Made by a program: the position numbers and the translations under genes | In this document: positions 49,083-57,786 of the stretch, piece by piece | Position numbering within the stretch: the first letter of the stretch is position 1 | Layout: every line of letters begins with the position of its first letter | Assembly (NCBI RefSeq): GCF_003236295.1 | Contig: NZ_POTW01000032.1 | Coordinates: forward strand, 1 to 61,065 | Reading direction: 5' to 3' | Source of the DNA: Jiangella anatolica | GTDB lineage: Bacteria > Actinomycetota > Actinomycetes > Jiangellales > Jiangellaceae | DNA: 61,065 nucleotides | The notes under the pieces: model-generated | Database searches by the model: none | What the model saw: only the letters and a program-made list of their open reading frames with translations | Told to the model about the DNA's origin: nothing

Positions 49083-50060
49083 ATGGGTGACTGGGAGGGC
49101 GTGCGGCTGCACGTCGTCACCGGCAAGGGCGGCACCGGCAAGACGACCGTGGCGGGCGCTCTGGCCATGGCGCTGGCGGCCGGTGGCCGGCGGGTGCTGA
49201 TCGCCGAGGTCGAGGAGCGGCAGGGCCTGGCCCAGCTGTTCGACGTCCCGCCGCTGGCCTACCAGGAGCAGCGGGTCGCCTCCGCGTCCGGCGGCGGTGA
49301 GGTGTACGCCCTGGCCATCGACGCGCGCGAGGCGATGCACGAGTACCTCGCGATGTTCTACCGGCTGGGCCGGGCCGGGCGGGCGCTGGACAAGCTCGGC
49401 TTCGTCGACTTCGCCACCACCATCGCGCCCGGCCTGCGCGACGTCCTGCTCACCGGCAAGGCGTACGAGGCGACCCGGCGGCGCACCGGCGACCACCACG
49501 CCTACGACGCCATCGTGCTCGACGCGCCGCCCACCGGCCGGATCGTCCGGTTCCTCGACGTCACCACGTCGGTGTCGTCGCTGGCCCGGGTCGGCCCGAT
49601 CAACCGGCAGGCCAACTCCATCACTGACCTCATCCACAGTCCGCGAACGGCGGTGCACGTCGTGACCCTGCTGGAGGACATGCCGGTCCAGGAGACCGCC
49701 GACGCCGTCGCGGAGCTGCAGGCCGCGCACATCCCGGTCGGCGCTGTCGTCGTCAACCAGGCCCGACCGCCGCACCTCGCGACCCGGTCGCTGCCCGCCG
49801 CCCGGCGCGGCCGGCTCGACCACGACGACGTGCTGTCCGGGCTGCGTGCGGCCGGCCTGCCCGCCACCGACGCCGTCGTCGACGTGCTGACGCGCGAGGC
49901 CGCCGACCACGCCGAGCGGACGGCGCTGGAGAAGACCCAGCGCGCCCTCGTCGACGACCTCGGCCGGCCCGTCTACGAACTGCCGCGCATCGCCGACGGC
50001 ATCGATCCAACCGCCCTCTACGAGCTGGCCGAAGCGCTGGCCGAGCAGGGTGCGGTGTGA
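49083..50060 (+). CDS. ArsA/Get3-type ATPase, first of a pair
   Basis: A 325-residue P-loop ATPase. The deviant Walker A is TGKGGTGKTT, with the signature Lys; the switch I Asp region is IAEVEERQGLAQLFD, and switch II is LDAPPTGRIVRFL. It lacks the CxxC and arsenite-binding Cys residues of true ArsA, so arsenic pumping is unlikely. Paired ArsA-like genes beside whiB and ponA are conserved in actinobacteria (Rv3679-Rv3680, implicated in small-molecule metabolism or membrane protein handling). ATG start, and 4-bp overlap (GTGA) with the second ATPase, suggesting an obligate heterodimer. Confidence 0.93.
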   Translation: MGDWEGVRLHVVTGKGGTGKTTVAGALAMALAAGGRRVLIAEVEERQGLAQLFDVPPLAYQEQRVASASGGGEVYALAIDAREAMHEYLAMFYRLGRAGRALDKLGFVDFATTIAPGLRDVLLTGKAYEATRRRTGDHHAYDAIVLDAPPTGRIVRFLDVTTSVSSLARVGPINRQANSITDLIHSPRTAVHVVTLLEDMPVQETADAVAELQAAHIPVGAVVVNQARPPHLATRSLPAARRGRLDHDDVLSGLRAAGLPATDAVVDVLTREAADHAERTALEKTQRALVDDLGRPVYELPRIADGIDPTALYELAEALAEQGAV

Positions 50061-51214
50061 ATCCCGGACCAAGGGCCGCGAAGCCCGCCCACTTCGACGT
50101 CGACCGCCTGATCGACGACCGCCGCATCCGCATCGTCGTGACCTGCGGCTCCGGCGGCGTCGGCAAGACGACGACGGCCGCGGCGATCGCGTTGCGGGCG
50201 GCCGAGCGGGGCCGGCGCGCCGTGGTGCTCACGATCGACCCGGCCCGGCGGCTGGCGCAGTCGATGGGGCTGTCCGAGCTGGACAACACTCCCCGCGCCG
50301 TCAAGGGCGTCGACGCCGCGGCCGGCGGCAGCCTCGACGCGATGATGCTGGACATGAAGCGCACGTTCGACGAGGTGGTCGAGGACCATACCACCCCGGA
50401 CCGGGCCAAGCAGATCCTCGCGAACCCGTTCTACCAGGCGCTGTCGTCGTCGTTCGCGGGGACGCAGGAGTACATGGCGATGGAGAAGCTGGGCCAGCTG
50501 CGGGCGCGGTCGGACTGGGATCTCATCGTCGTGGACACCCCGCCGGCGCGGTCGGCACTGGACTTCCTCGACGCGCCGGAGCGGCTCGGCTCGTTCCTCG
50601 ACGGACGGCTCATCCGGCTGCTCGGCGGGACGGCGCGGGCGGGCGGGCGGACGTACCTGAAGGTCCTGCACGCCGGGTTCAACGTGGTCACGTCGGCGCT
50701 GACGAAGGTCCTCGGCGGCGAGCTGCTGCGCGACGTGTCGACGTTCGTCAACGCGCTCGACACCATGTTCGGCGGCTTCCGGGAACGGGCGGAGCAGACG
50801 TACGCGCTGCTCAAGCGCCCGGAGACCGCCTTCATCGTCGTCGCGGCGCCGGAGCACGACGCGCTGCGCGAGGCCTCCTACTTCGTCGACCGTCTCGGCC
50901 GCGACGCGATGCCGCTGGCCGGGCTGGTGCTCAACCGGGTGCACGCGTCCTCGGCCGCCGGGATCGGCGCGGAACAGGCGGTCGCGGCGGCGGAGCGGCT
51001 GGAGTCGGACGAGGGCGGGTCGCACGCGCTGACGGCGGCGCTGCTGCGCCTGCACGCCGACCGGCTCAAGCTGGCCGCCCGCGACGAGCGGATCGGCGAA
51101 CGGTTCAGCGGCTCCCACCCCGAGGTCCCGGTCACCCGCATCCCCGCCCTCGCCGGCGACGTCCACGACCTCGACGGTCTACGTCAGATCGGCGCCCTCT
51201 TCGACGCCGGGTGA
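50057..51214 (+). CDS. ArsA/Get3-type ATPase, second of a pair
   Basis: A 385-residue partner. The Walker A is SGGVGKTTTAAA preceded by TCG, switch I is TIDPARRLAQSMG, and switch II VVDTPPARSALDFLDAPERL. It is longer than the first ATPase because of a helical insertion (about residues 100-240) that could form a hydrophobic groove as in Get3. Again the arsenite-binding Cys residues are missing. GTG start. It is co-translated with the first ATPase, and the Rv3680 counterpart indicates a conserved complex. Its 3' end overlaps the convergent small membrane protein gene by 36 bp. Confidence 0.93.
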   Translation: MNPGPRAAKPAHFDVDRLIDDRRIRIVVTCGSGGVGKTTTAAAIALRAAERGRRAVVLTIDPARRLAQSMGLSELDNTPRAVKGVDAAAGGSLDAMMLDMKRTFDEVVEDHTTPDRAKQILANPFYQALSSSFAGTQEYMAMEKLGQLRARSDWDLIVVDTPPARSALDFLDAPERLGSFLDGRLIRLLGGTARAGGRTYLKVLHAGFNVVTSALTKVLGGELLRDVSTFVNALDTMFGGFRERAEQTYALLKRPETAFIVVAAPEHDALREASYFVDRLGRDAMPLAGLVLNRVHASSAAGIGAEQAVAAAERLESDEGGSHALTAALLRLHADRLKLAARDERIGERFSGSHPEVPVTRIPALAGDVHDLDGLRQIGALFDAG

Positions 51215-51637
51215 CGGCTCCGGCTGGTTTCTGTCTCTTCGCGACATGACGACGCCTGTGGTCACCCCGGCCGTGGCCAGCGCGATCGACGCACTGAAGA
51301 AAGCCAGCGTCGGGTTCGCCCAGCTCGGAACCAGCTCGGCCGAATAGCCGTCGTCCCAGAGGCACACGTGGCTCAACGGAATGACGTCGGACCTGACCTC
51401 CAGGCCGGCCGAGCCGTCCCAGCCCACCTCCTCGTTGCGGTTGACGACGCACGCCTCATACCCGTCGAATCCCGGTACGAGGTGCATCAACCCGAGGATC
51501 GCCGGCCACACCGCCGCCGGCAAGAGGATCACCAGCGCAAGCACGCTCCAGTCGCGCAGGGCTCGAAAGCGCCCGGAACGGTCGTCGGTGTCAGGCATCG
51601 GAGCAGGCGCTGGCCGTACTACTGGCTCGTCGGCCAT
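51179..51637 (-). CDS. Two-helix membrane protein of unknown function
   Basis: A 152-residue protein. A Pro-rich N-terminus leads to a first membrane segment (about 30-52), then an exterior loop with two Cys (YEACVV and HVCLWDD) that could form a disulfide, a second membrane segment (about 108-132) and a polar tail. I recognise no family. It lies between the ATPase pair and the PBP gene, and its 3' end overlaps the second ATPase gene. The start ATG 51637 is 35 bp past the PBP stop on the same strand. Confidence 0.6.
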   Translation of the reverse strand: MADEPVVRPAPAPMPDTDDRSGRFRALRDWSVLALVILLPAAVWPAILGLMHLVPGFDGYEACVVNRNEEVGWDGSAGLEVRSDVIPLSHVCLWDDGYSAELVPSWANPTLAFFSASIALATAGVTTGVVMSRRDRNQPEPSPGVEEGADLT

Positions 51638-51672
51638 GCGCCGCTCCTCATCATCCGGTCACGACGCTCTTC

Positions 51673-54084
51673 TCAGCCGCCTGGAGATAGCAGTCCGTCG
51701 CGCCAGCCGTCGCCTTCTTCGTCGCCGCCGCCGCCCTCGTTGAAGACCGGCGGTTCGGTCGGCGGGCCGACGGTGAAGTCGTCGTCGGGCTCGGGCTGGC
51801 CGTTGCTGACCGTCAGGGAGATGTTCGAGCCGGAGGCGACTTCGGCGCCGGCGCCAGGCTCAGTGCTGACGACGACGCCCTCCTGTAAGTCCGAGTTCAC
51901 CTCGCCGGCGACCTCGGCGCTGAACCCCTCGGCCGTGAGCGTCTCGATGGCCTCGTCGGAGTCCATGCCGCGCACGTCGGGCACCGGCACCGTGACGCCG
52001 CGGATGGTGGCCGGGTCGGGTTCGGTGAACCGGATCTCCTCGGCGCCCGAGAGCGCCTGGTCCATCATCTGCTTCCAGATGGGACCAGGGATGCAGCCAC
52101 CGCACGCCTCACTGATCCGCTCGCCGTTGTAGGTGCGGCCGTCCAGCGACTCCTGCCGCCCGTCGACGTCGGCGACCGCCACGGCGGTGGACAGCTGCGG
52201 CGTGTAGCCGACGAACCAGACCGCGATCGCGCTGTTCGTCGTACCCGTCTTGCCGGCGGCCGGTCGGCCACCGTCGAGCCGCATGCGCGTGCCGGTACCG
52301 TTCTCGATCACGCCCTGCAGGACCGAGTTCACCGCGTCGGCGACGGACGGCTCCAGCACCTGCGTGCAGGTCGGCTGGGTGTGGTCCACCAGGACGTTGC
52401 CGGCGGCGTCCGTGACGCGGACGATCGAGGTGGGCGGGCAGAACGTGCCGCGGTTGGCGAACATGGCGTAAGCGCCGGCCATCGAGAGCGGCGACACCTC
52501 GTTGGCGCCTAGCGTGAATGAGGGGACCTGGGACAGCGGCTGACGGTTGCCCTCCGGGTCCAGGTCGGCCCGCATCACGCCGGCCTGGCCGGCGATGGTG
52601 GCCGGCTCGCAGATACCGGTGCGCTGCTCGAGCTGGGCGAAGAACGTGTTGACCGAGAACTCGGTCCCGGTCCGCAGGTTCATCTGGCCCGAGCGGGTCG
52701 AGTTCCCCACGGACCAGGTTCCCGTGCTGCGGTAGCGGCCCTCACAGGTGGTGAACTCGCGCTCGCGGATGTTGATCCGCTCCGGCGAGTTGATCGTCGT
52801 GTTGAGTGGGATGCCCTGCTTGATCGCGGCGGCCAGCACGAAGGTCTTCATGCTCGAGCCGGGCTGCATGCCGGCGCCGCCGCCCATGACCTCGTCGACG
52901 GCGTAGTTGATGTTGCTGACGCCCTCGCCCTCGACACCGTAGGTGCGGGAGTTGGCCATGGCGCGGATGTACCCGTTGTTGGGCTGCACCGTGGCCAGCG
53001 AGCTGATGGCGGAGTCGGTCGGCGCGACCCGGTCGGAGACCGCGGCCTGAGCGGCGTTCTGGGCCGGCCGGCTGATGGTGGTCTCGACCCGCAGGCCGCC
53101 GCGCTCCAGCATCGTCTCGCGATCCTCGCGCGTCTCGCCGAGCTCAGGCATCGTCAGCAGCTCCTGGCGCACGTAGTCGCAGAAGTAGCCGGCGTAGGAC
53201 GACACGCAGCCGTTCGTGGTGGAGCTGAGGTTCAGCCCGAGGTCGGTCTGGCGGGCCTCGGCCGCCTCCTGCTCGGTGATGCGGCCGGTGGCGGCCATGC
53301 GGTTGAGCACGACGTTGCGGCGGCCGAGCGCGGCCTCCGGGTCGTTGGTGGGGTCGTAGGCGACCGGCCGCTGGACGATGCCGGCCAGGAGCGCCGCCTG
53401 CGGCAGCGTGAGGTCGGCGGCCGAGACGGAGAAGTAGGTGTGCGCCGCCGCCTCGATGCCGTAGGCGCGCGCGCCGTAGAAGGCGATGTTGAGGTAGCGG
53501 GTGAGGATCTCGTCCTTGGTGAGGTCCTGCTCGACCTGGACGGCCATGCGCAGCTCGTCGAGCTTGCGGCGGTAGCCCTCGGTGCCGGAGCTGGCCTGGA
53601 CCTCCTGGACCTCCTCCGGGGTAGTGGCCTGCGAGACGCGGACCAGTTTGACGTACTGCTGGGTGAGCGTGGAGCCACCGCCCTGCGTCTCGTCGGACTC
53701 GACGTTGCGCAGGAACGCGCGCAGCGTGCCCTGGAGGTCGATCGGGCCGCGCTCGTAGAAGCGGTCGTCCTCGATGGCGAGGACGGCGTCCTGCATCACC
53801 GGCGCGATCTGGTCCAGCCCGACCTCGACCCGGTTCTCATCGAAGAACGAGGCCAGCTGGGCGCCGTCGGCGTCGAACATGTACGACGTCTGAGCCATGG
53901 GGCCGGGCTCGAGGTCGGCCGGCATCGCGGCGAACGTCTCGGCGCTCTCCCTCGCGGTGAGGCCGAGGCCGGCGACGACGGGCAGGGCGAGACCGGCGAG
54001 CAACACGCCGCACAGCGCGGCGACGCCGGCAACGAGGAGGACGCGGCGTACCGTGGCTACGACGGCGGAGGGACGTATCGCCAT
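51673..54084 (-). CDS. Bifunctional class A penicillin-binding protein with PASTA domain (PonA2-like)
   Basis: An 803-residue peptidoglycan synthase. One membrane segment (16-40) is followed by a GT51 glycosyltransferase domain (about 75-260) with the catalytic Glu in AIEDDRFYE and QGGGSTLTQQYVK, then a transpeptidase domain with SxxK S410-SM-K413, SxN S477-V-N479 and KTG K612-T-G614. A PASTA domain (about 697-762) and an acidic tail complete it. It is the counterpart of Mycobacterium tuberculosis PonA2 (Rv3682), needed for stress and acid tolerance. Extra Cys pairs in the exterior part (for example CGGC near 661) may form disulfides. An in-frame ATG ten codons upstream also exists. Confidence 0.96.
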   Translation of the reverse strand: MAIRPSAVVATVRRVLLVAGVAALCGVLLAGLALPVVAGLGLTARESAETFAAMPADLEPGPMAQTSYMFDADGAQLASFFDENRVEVGLDQIAPVMQDAVLAIEDDRFYERGPIDLQGTLRAFLRNVESDETQGGGSTLTQQYVKLVRVSQATTPEEVQEVQASSGTEGYRRKLDELRMAVQVEQDLTKDEILTRYLNIAFYGARAYGIEAAAHTYFSVSAADLTLPQAALLAGIVQRPVAYDPTNDPEAALGRRNVVLNRMAATGRITEQEAAEARQTDLGLNLSSTTNGCVSSYAGYFCDYVRQELLTMPELGETREDRETMLERGGLRVETTISRPAQNAAQAAVSDRVAPTDSAISSLATVQPNNGYIRAMANSRTYGVEGEGVSNINYAVDEVMGGGAGMQPGSSMKTFVLAAAIKQGIPLNTTINSPERINIREREFTTCEGRYRSTGTWSVGNSTRSGQMNLRTGTEFSVNTFFAQLEQRTGICEPATIAGQAGVMRADLDPEGNRQPLSQVPSFTLGANEVSPLSMAGAYAMFANRGTFCPPTSIVRVTDAAGNVLVDHTQPTCTQVLEPSVADAVNSVLQGVIENGTGTRMRLDGGRPAAGKTGTTNSAIAVWFVGYTPQLSTAVAVADVDGRQESLDGRTYNGERISEACGGCIPGPIWKQMMDQALSGAEEIRFTEPDPATIRGVTVPVPDVRGMDSDEAIETLTAEGFSAEVAGEVNSDLQEGVVVSTEPGAGAEVASGSNISLTVSNGQPEPDDDFTVGPPTEPPVFNEGGGGDEEGDGWRDGLLSPGG

Positions 54085-54306
54085 GGACGGCAAGCTTACG
54101 TCGCCATGGCACACTGTCCCTAACTGATCGACGGCGAGCCGGCTTCTTATCAGATAGTTCGCTCACCCGCCATCATCTGACCGGTTGATTTTAGTTTCGG
54201 TCGATCAGGGTCTGGTCATGACCCTCACCTTTGCATAGCGTCACGACATCGGGGTGAACTAGAGAGGGTTTGGTGTGTTCACCGAGTTGACGGGGGTGAC
54301 AGCCGG

Positions 54307-54594
54307 ATGACATGGATCGATGACTGGACCAGCTTGGCGGCGTGCCGCACCAGCGAGCCGGACGAACTGTTCGTCCAGGGGGCGGCGCAGAACCGGGCCA
54401 AGGCCGTGTGCCTCGGCTGCCCGGTGCGGACGGAGTGCCTGGCCGACGCGCTGGACAACCGGACCGAGTTCGGCATCTGGGGCGGAATGACGGAGCGGGA
54501 GCGGCGCGCACTCCTCCGGCGTCGTCCCGAGGTCGACTCGTGGCGTGGCCTGCTCGAGGCCGCTCGCGACCAGTACCTGGTCAAGGCCGGCTGA
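54307..54594 (+). CDS. whiB: WhiB family iron-sulfur transcriptional regulator (WhiB4-like position)
   Basis: A 95-residue WhiB protein. Four Cys (13, 35, 38, 44) in the pattern C-x21-C-x2-C-x5-C bind a 4Fe-4S cluster, followed by FGIWGGMTERERRALLRRR, the G[I/V]WGG turn and basic region. By position next to ponA it resembles WhiB4 (Rv3681c), a redox-sensitive regulator of oxidative-stress response. It is divergent from the PBP gene. The 222-bp gap holds both promoters and an AT-richer stretch (TTGATTTTAGTTTCGGTCG) with no other gene visible. A clear terminator follows the stop. Confidence 0.95.
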   Translation: MTWIDDWTSLAACRTSEPDELFVQGAAQNRAKAVCLGCPVRTECLADALDNRTEFGIWGGMTERERRALLRRRPEVDSWRGLLEAARDQYLVKAG

Positions 54595-54609
54595 CCCTAC
54601 CCGAGAAGA

Positions 54610-54646
54610 ACGCTGTGGCCCCGGGCGACGAGCCCGGGGCCAGCGT
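54610..54646. terminator. Strong hairpin terminator after whiB
   Basis: TGGCCCCGGGC (54616-54626) pairs exactly with 54632-54642 across the loop GACGA. ACGC/GCGT extends the stem beyond a 2-nt bulge, and GTTT follows. It lies 15 bp past the whiB stop and 2 bp before the stop of the convergent gene. Confidence 0.85.
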
Positions 54647-54648
54647 GT

Positions 54649-56061
54649 TTATCCGGCCCGGTAGTCGCCGACGAGCGTCCGGTCCCACCACGCGCCGGTC
54701 GCGCGGCGCTCGGCCCGATCGGTGAACCGGTACCGGTAGAGCCGCGCCCGCACCTGCGCGGGCGGCGCGTCGGGGAACGGGTTGTGCCGCAGCAGCGCCA
54801 GCACCGCCGGGTCGTTCTGGCGCAGCTTCGCCAGCAGCGCCGGGAACCACGGCTGCGCGTAGCCCGGTGAGATCGCGGCGAACCACAGCAGCCAGTCCAG
54901 CCGCAGGTGGTACGGCGCGACCTGCGGCGGCCGCCGGCGCACGTCGCCGGGCTTGCCGCGGAACTCGTACTCCCGCCAGACGGTGTCCGGCCCTGGCACC
55001 GCGTCGGCCGTCCCCTCGACGACCACCTCATGCCGGAGCCGCGTCACGCTGCCGAACGCGCCGTACGTGTTCACCAGCAGCAACGGGTTGAAGCTCGTGT
55101 TCATCACCTGCCGGCTGGAGACGAGGTTGCGCACCGGCCAATAGCTCAGCACCGCCAGCACGACGGCCAGCCCGATGACGACGACGGCGTACCAGCCGGG
55201 CGGGTCGCCCAGCCCGGCCGCCGCCTCGACGGGCAGCAGCGCGCCCCACAGCGCGCCGCCGGCCGCCGTCGTCGCCACCACCATCGTCAGCACGTTCAGC
55301 CAGGCGAAGTTGCCGCTCAGCACCAGCCAGCTCTGCGTCACGATGATGACGACGGCGGCGACGCTGCGCACGGGCTGCGGCGCGAACAGCAGGAACGGCA
55401 CGACCAGCTGCGTCACGTGGTTGGCCGCCGCCTCGCCCCGATGCATCCACCGCGGCAGCCGATGGAACCACCAGCTCAGCGGGTTCGGCATCGGCTGCGT
55501 CTCGTGGTGGTAGTACAGGCAGGTCAGGTCCCGCCAGCAGCGGTCGCCGCGCAGCTTGATCAGCCCGGCGCCGAACTCCAGCCGGAACAGCACCCACCAC
55601 AGCGCGACCAGCACCGGCAGCGGCGGCGCCACGTCCGCCGGGCCGAGGAACACGGCGAGGAACCCGACCTCGCACAGCAGCGACTCCCAGCCGAAGCCGT
55701 ACCAGACCTGCCCGACCTGCACGATCGACAGGTACAGCGCCCACGGCACCGCCCAGGCCAGCAGGTTCGCCCACAGCGGCAGGTCGTCGGCCAGCCCGAG
55801 CAGCAGCCCGGCCGACCATGCGACGCCCAGCCAGGACACCGTCGCGAAGAAGCGGTCGGAGTAGTGCAGCTGGAACAGGCTCGGCGCCTGCCGGAACGAC
55901 ACCCGGTCCAGGTATCGCGGGACGGGAGTCAGGCCGCGCTCGCCGATCAGCGCGCGGAACTGGCGGACGGCGGCCAGGAACGCGACGAGGTACACGACGG
56001 CCAGCGCCCGCTGGAAGACCAGCCGGCTCAGCCAGTAGCCCTCGGCGGAGAACCATTCCAT
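54649..56061 (-). CDS. Lipase maturation factor family membrane protein
   Basis: A 470-residue polytopic protein of the lipase maturation factor (LMF1-like) family. LIKLRGDRCWRDLTCLYYHH and ETQPMPNPLSWWFHRLP form the family's signature loop; about nine membrane segments surround it, and the C-terminal part has DWLLWFAA and WFPALLAKLRQND, also typical. In animals LMF1 helps fold lipases; the bacterial role is unproven. No lipase gene is adjacent. I choose ATG 56061, which has GGAGGGG 6 nt upstream, over a Met 15 codons earlier. It is divergent from the vapBC pair. Confidence 0.9.
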   Translation of the reverse strand: MEWFSAEGYWLSRLVFQRALAVVYLVAFLAAVRQFRALIGERGLTPVPRYLDRVSFRQAPSLFQLHYSDRFFATVSWLGVAWSAGLLLGLADDLPLWANLLAWAVPWALYLSIVQVGQVWYGFGWESLLCEVGFLAVFLGPADVAPPLPVLVALWWVLFRLEFGAGLIKLRGDRCWRDLTCLYYHHETQPMPNPLSWWFHRLPRWMHRGEAAANHVTQLVVPFLLFAPQPVRSVAAVVIIVTQSWLVLSGNFAWLNVLTMVVATTAAGGALWGALLPVEAAAGLGDPPGWYAVVVIGLAVVLAVLSYWPVRNLVSSRQVMNTSFNPLLLVNTYGAFGSVTRLRHEVVVEGTADAVPGPDTVWREYEFRGKPGDVRRRPPQVAPYHLRLDWLLWFAAISPGYAQPWFPALLAKLRQNDPAVLALLRHNPFPDAPPAQVRARLYRYRFTDRAERRATGAWWDRTLVGDYRAG

Positions 56062-56124
56062 GACACGCCCCTCCGCCACCAGGGTGCCCTGCATGCGGGC
56101 GAACAAACGCGCCTCCTCTCACCT

Positions 56125-56144
56125 GATACCTCCAGCCAGGTATC
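56125..56144. promoter_or_regulatory. Palindromic operator of the VapBC module
   Basis: GATACCT (56125-56131) and AGGTATC (56138-56144) are exact inverted arms around a 6-bp spacer, 32 bp before the antitoxin ATG. A further GATATCC lies at 56153. Type II antitoxins usually repress from such sites. Confidence 0.6.
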
Positions 56145-56176
56145 CTTGGTTTGATATCCGGTCACAGGAGGCACCA

Positions 56177-56383
56177 ATGACAAAGACACAGATCGACATC
56201 GACGACAGCCTCCTGGCCCAGGCTGCCGAGATCCTCGGCACCAAGACGAAGCGCGAGACGGTCGAGGCAGCGCTCCGCGCGACGACTGCACGGCAGGCAC
56301 GCCGTCGACTGGGCGAACTCATCGCGGCGTCCGGCCTGACGCCGGCCGAGCTCGACCGCGAGGCGGAGAATGCATGGCGCTGA
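56177..56383 (+). CDS. vapB: VapB-type antitoxin
   Basis: A 68-residue antitoxin. TQIDIDDSLLAQAAEILGTKTKRETVEAAL is the ribbon-helix-helix-like VapB (DUF2191) pattern (residues 4-33), followed by a C-terminal segment with RRLGELIAASGL that binds the toxin. ATG 56177 has a good AGGAGG site 6 nt upstream. It overlaps the toxin gene by 10 bp. Base composition is visibly lower in GC than in neighbours, as is usual for mobile toxin-antitoxin pairs. Confidence 0.9.
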   Translation: MTKTQIDIDDSLLAQAAEILGTKTKRETVEAALRATTARQARRRLGELIAASGLTPAELDREAENAWR

Positions 56384-56796
56384 CCGGCTACCTGTTCGAC
56401 ACGTCGGTCATCCACCGACTGGCGGCCTCACTGGTTGCCGATCGGGTCGACGCACTCGGCGTACAACGGCCGCTGTATCGGTGCGCGGTCACCGATCTGG
56501 AGGTCCTGCGCAGTTCGGTCTCTCCTGCCGACTACGAAGCCCGGCGCGCCGCCTTGATCAGTGCCTACAGCGAACTGCCGATAACACCGGACGTCATGGC
56601 CCGTGCGCTCGACACCCAACGTCGTATGGCAGCGGTCAGTCGGCACCGAGGCCTCTCGCTGGCCGATCTCGTGGTGGCGGCCTGCGCCGCTGCGCATGAC
56701 GCCGTCGTGGTTCACTACGACAGCGACTACGACCTCATCGCGGAGGTCACCGGCCAGCCGGTGGAGTGGATCGTGCCCGCCGGTTCTGTCGACTGA
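56374..56796 (+). CDS. vapC: VapC-type PIN domain toxin
   Basis: A 140-residue PIN-domain ribonuclease. Acidic active-site residues are Asp9 (YLFDTSVI), Glu43 (TDLEVLRS), Asp98 (LSLADLVVAACA) and Asp116/Asp118 (HYDSDYDLI), the usual quartet. VapC proteins cut tRNA or rRNA to stop growth until VapB is restored. The gene overlaps vapB by 10 bp, so the pair is translated together, and ends 3 bp before menC, which may be co-transcribed with it. Confidence 0.92.
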   Translation: MALTGYLFDTSVIHRLAASLVADRVDALGVQRPLYRCAVTDLEVLRSSVSPADYEARRAALISAYSELPITPDVMARALDTQRRMAAVSRHRGLSLADLVVAACAAAHDAVVVHYDSDYDLIAEVTGQPVEWIVPAGSVD

Positions 56797-56799
56797 CCC

Positions 56800-57786
56800 G
56801 TGACCACTGACCTCGACTTCGCCGGCGCGCTGGTCTACGCGATCCCGCTGCGCACCCGGTTCCGCGGCATCGCCGTCCGCGAGGGCATGCTGATCGAGGG
56901 ACCGGCCGGCTGGGGCGAGTTCTGCCCGTTCGCCGACTACGACGACGCCGAGTCGGTGTCCTGGCTGCTGGCCGCGGTCGAGCAGGCGACGCGGCCGCCG
57001 CCGCCGCGGCTGCGCGACCGGATCCCGGTCAACTGCACGGTCCCGGCGGTCGACGCGGAGCGGGCGCACGAGCTGGTGGCGGCGTCCGGGTGCACGACGG
57101 CGAAGGTGAAGGTCGCCGACCACGCCGGCTCGCTGGCCGAGGATCTGGCCCGCGTCGAGGCGGTGCGGTCGGCGCTCGGTGCCGGTGGGCGGGTCCGGGT
57201 CGATGCCAACGCGGCGTGGGACGTGCCGGCGGCCGTGCGCTCGCTGCGGCTACTCGACCGGATGGCGGGCGGGTTGGAGTACGCGGAGCAGCCCTGCCGG
57301 ACGTTGGAGGAGCTGGCGGCCGTGCGGCGGGCGGTGGACGTGCCGATCGCGGCGGACGAGTCGATCCGGCGGGCCGACGATCCGCTGCGGGTCGCCGTCG
57401 CGGGGGCGGCCGATGTCGCCGTCATCAAGGGGACGCCGCTGGGCGGAGCGTGGCGGGCGCTGGAGGTCGCGGCGGCGGCCGGGCTGCCGTGCGTCGTGTC
57501 GTCGGCGCTGGAGACCAGCGTCGGGCTGGCCGGTCAACTGGCGCTCGCGGCGGCGCTGCCGGAGCTGCCGTACGCCTGCGGGCTCGGCACGCAGTCGCTG
57601 TTCACCGGCGACGTCGTCGCTGACGGGGCGAGCCTGCGCCCCGTCGACGGAGCGATCGACGTCCCCGCAACGCCCGTGGCACCTGACCCGGCCAGAGCGG
57701 CCGAGTGCCGCCACCCCGATCCCGCGCGGGACCACTGGTGGCGGCATCGGTTGTCGCGGGTCGCGACGCTCGCGGGTGTCGGCTGA
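56800..57786 (+). CDS. menC: o-Succinylbenzoate synthase (MenC), enolase superfamily
   Basis: A 328-residue enzyme dehydrating SHCHC to o-succinylbenzoate in menaquinone synthesis. The enolase-superfamily residues are in place: Lys102 and Lys104 in TAKVKVA, Asp135 in RVDANAAW, Glu163 in YAEQPC, Asp186 in AADESIR and Lys210 in VIKGTPLGG. The length and the PLRTRFRGIAVREG start match the actinobacterial MenC. GTG start. Menaquinone is the usual respiratory quinone in actinobacteria. The other men genes are not in this window, and the promoter may be shared with the upstream vapBC pair. Confidence 0.93.
   Translation: MTTDLDFAGALVYAIPLRTRFRGIAVREGMLIEGPAGWGEFCPFADYDDAESVSWLLAAVEQATRPPPPRLRDRIPVNCTVPAVDAERAHELVAASGCTTAKVKVADHAGSLAEDLARVEAVRSALGAGGRVRVDANAAWDVPAAVRSLRLLDRMAGGLEYAEQPCRTLEELAAVRRAVDVPIAADESIRRADDPLRVAVAGAADVAVIKGTPLGGAWRALEVAAAAGLPCVVSSALETSVGLAGQLALAAALPELPYACGLGTQSLFTGDVVADGASLRPVDGAIDVPATPVAPDPARAAECRHPDPARDHWWRHRLSRVATLAGVG

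Noticed and set aside
49083-51214. ArsA pair as an arsenic resistance system
   Set aside because: The arsenite-binding Cys residues are missing and there is no arsB, arsC or arsR; the context matches the conserved Rv3679-Rv3680 pair.
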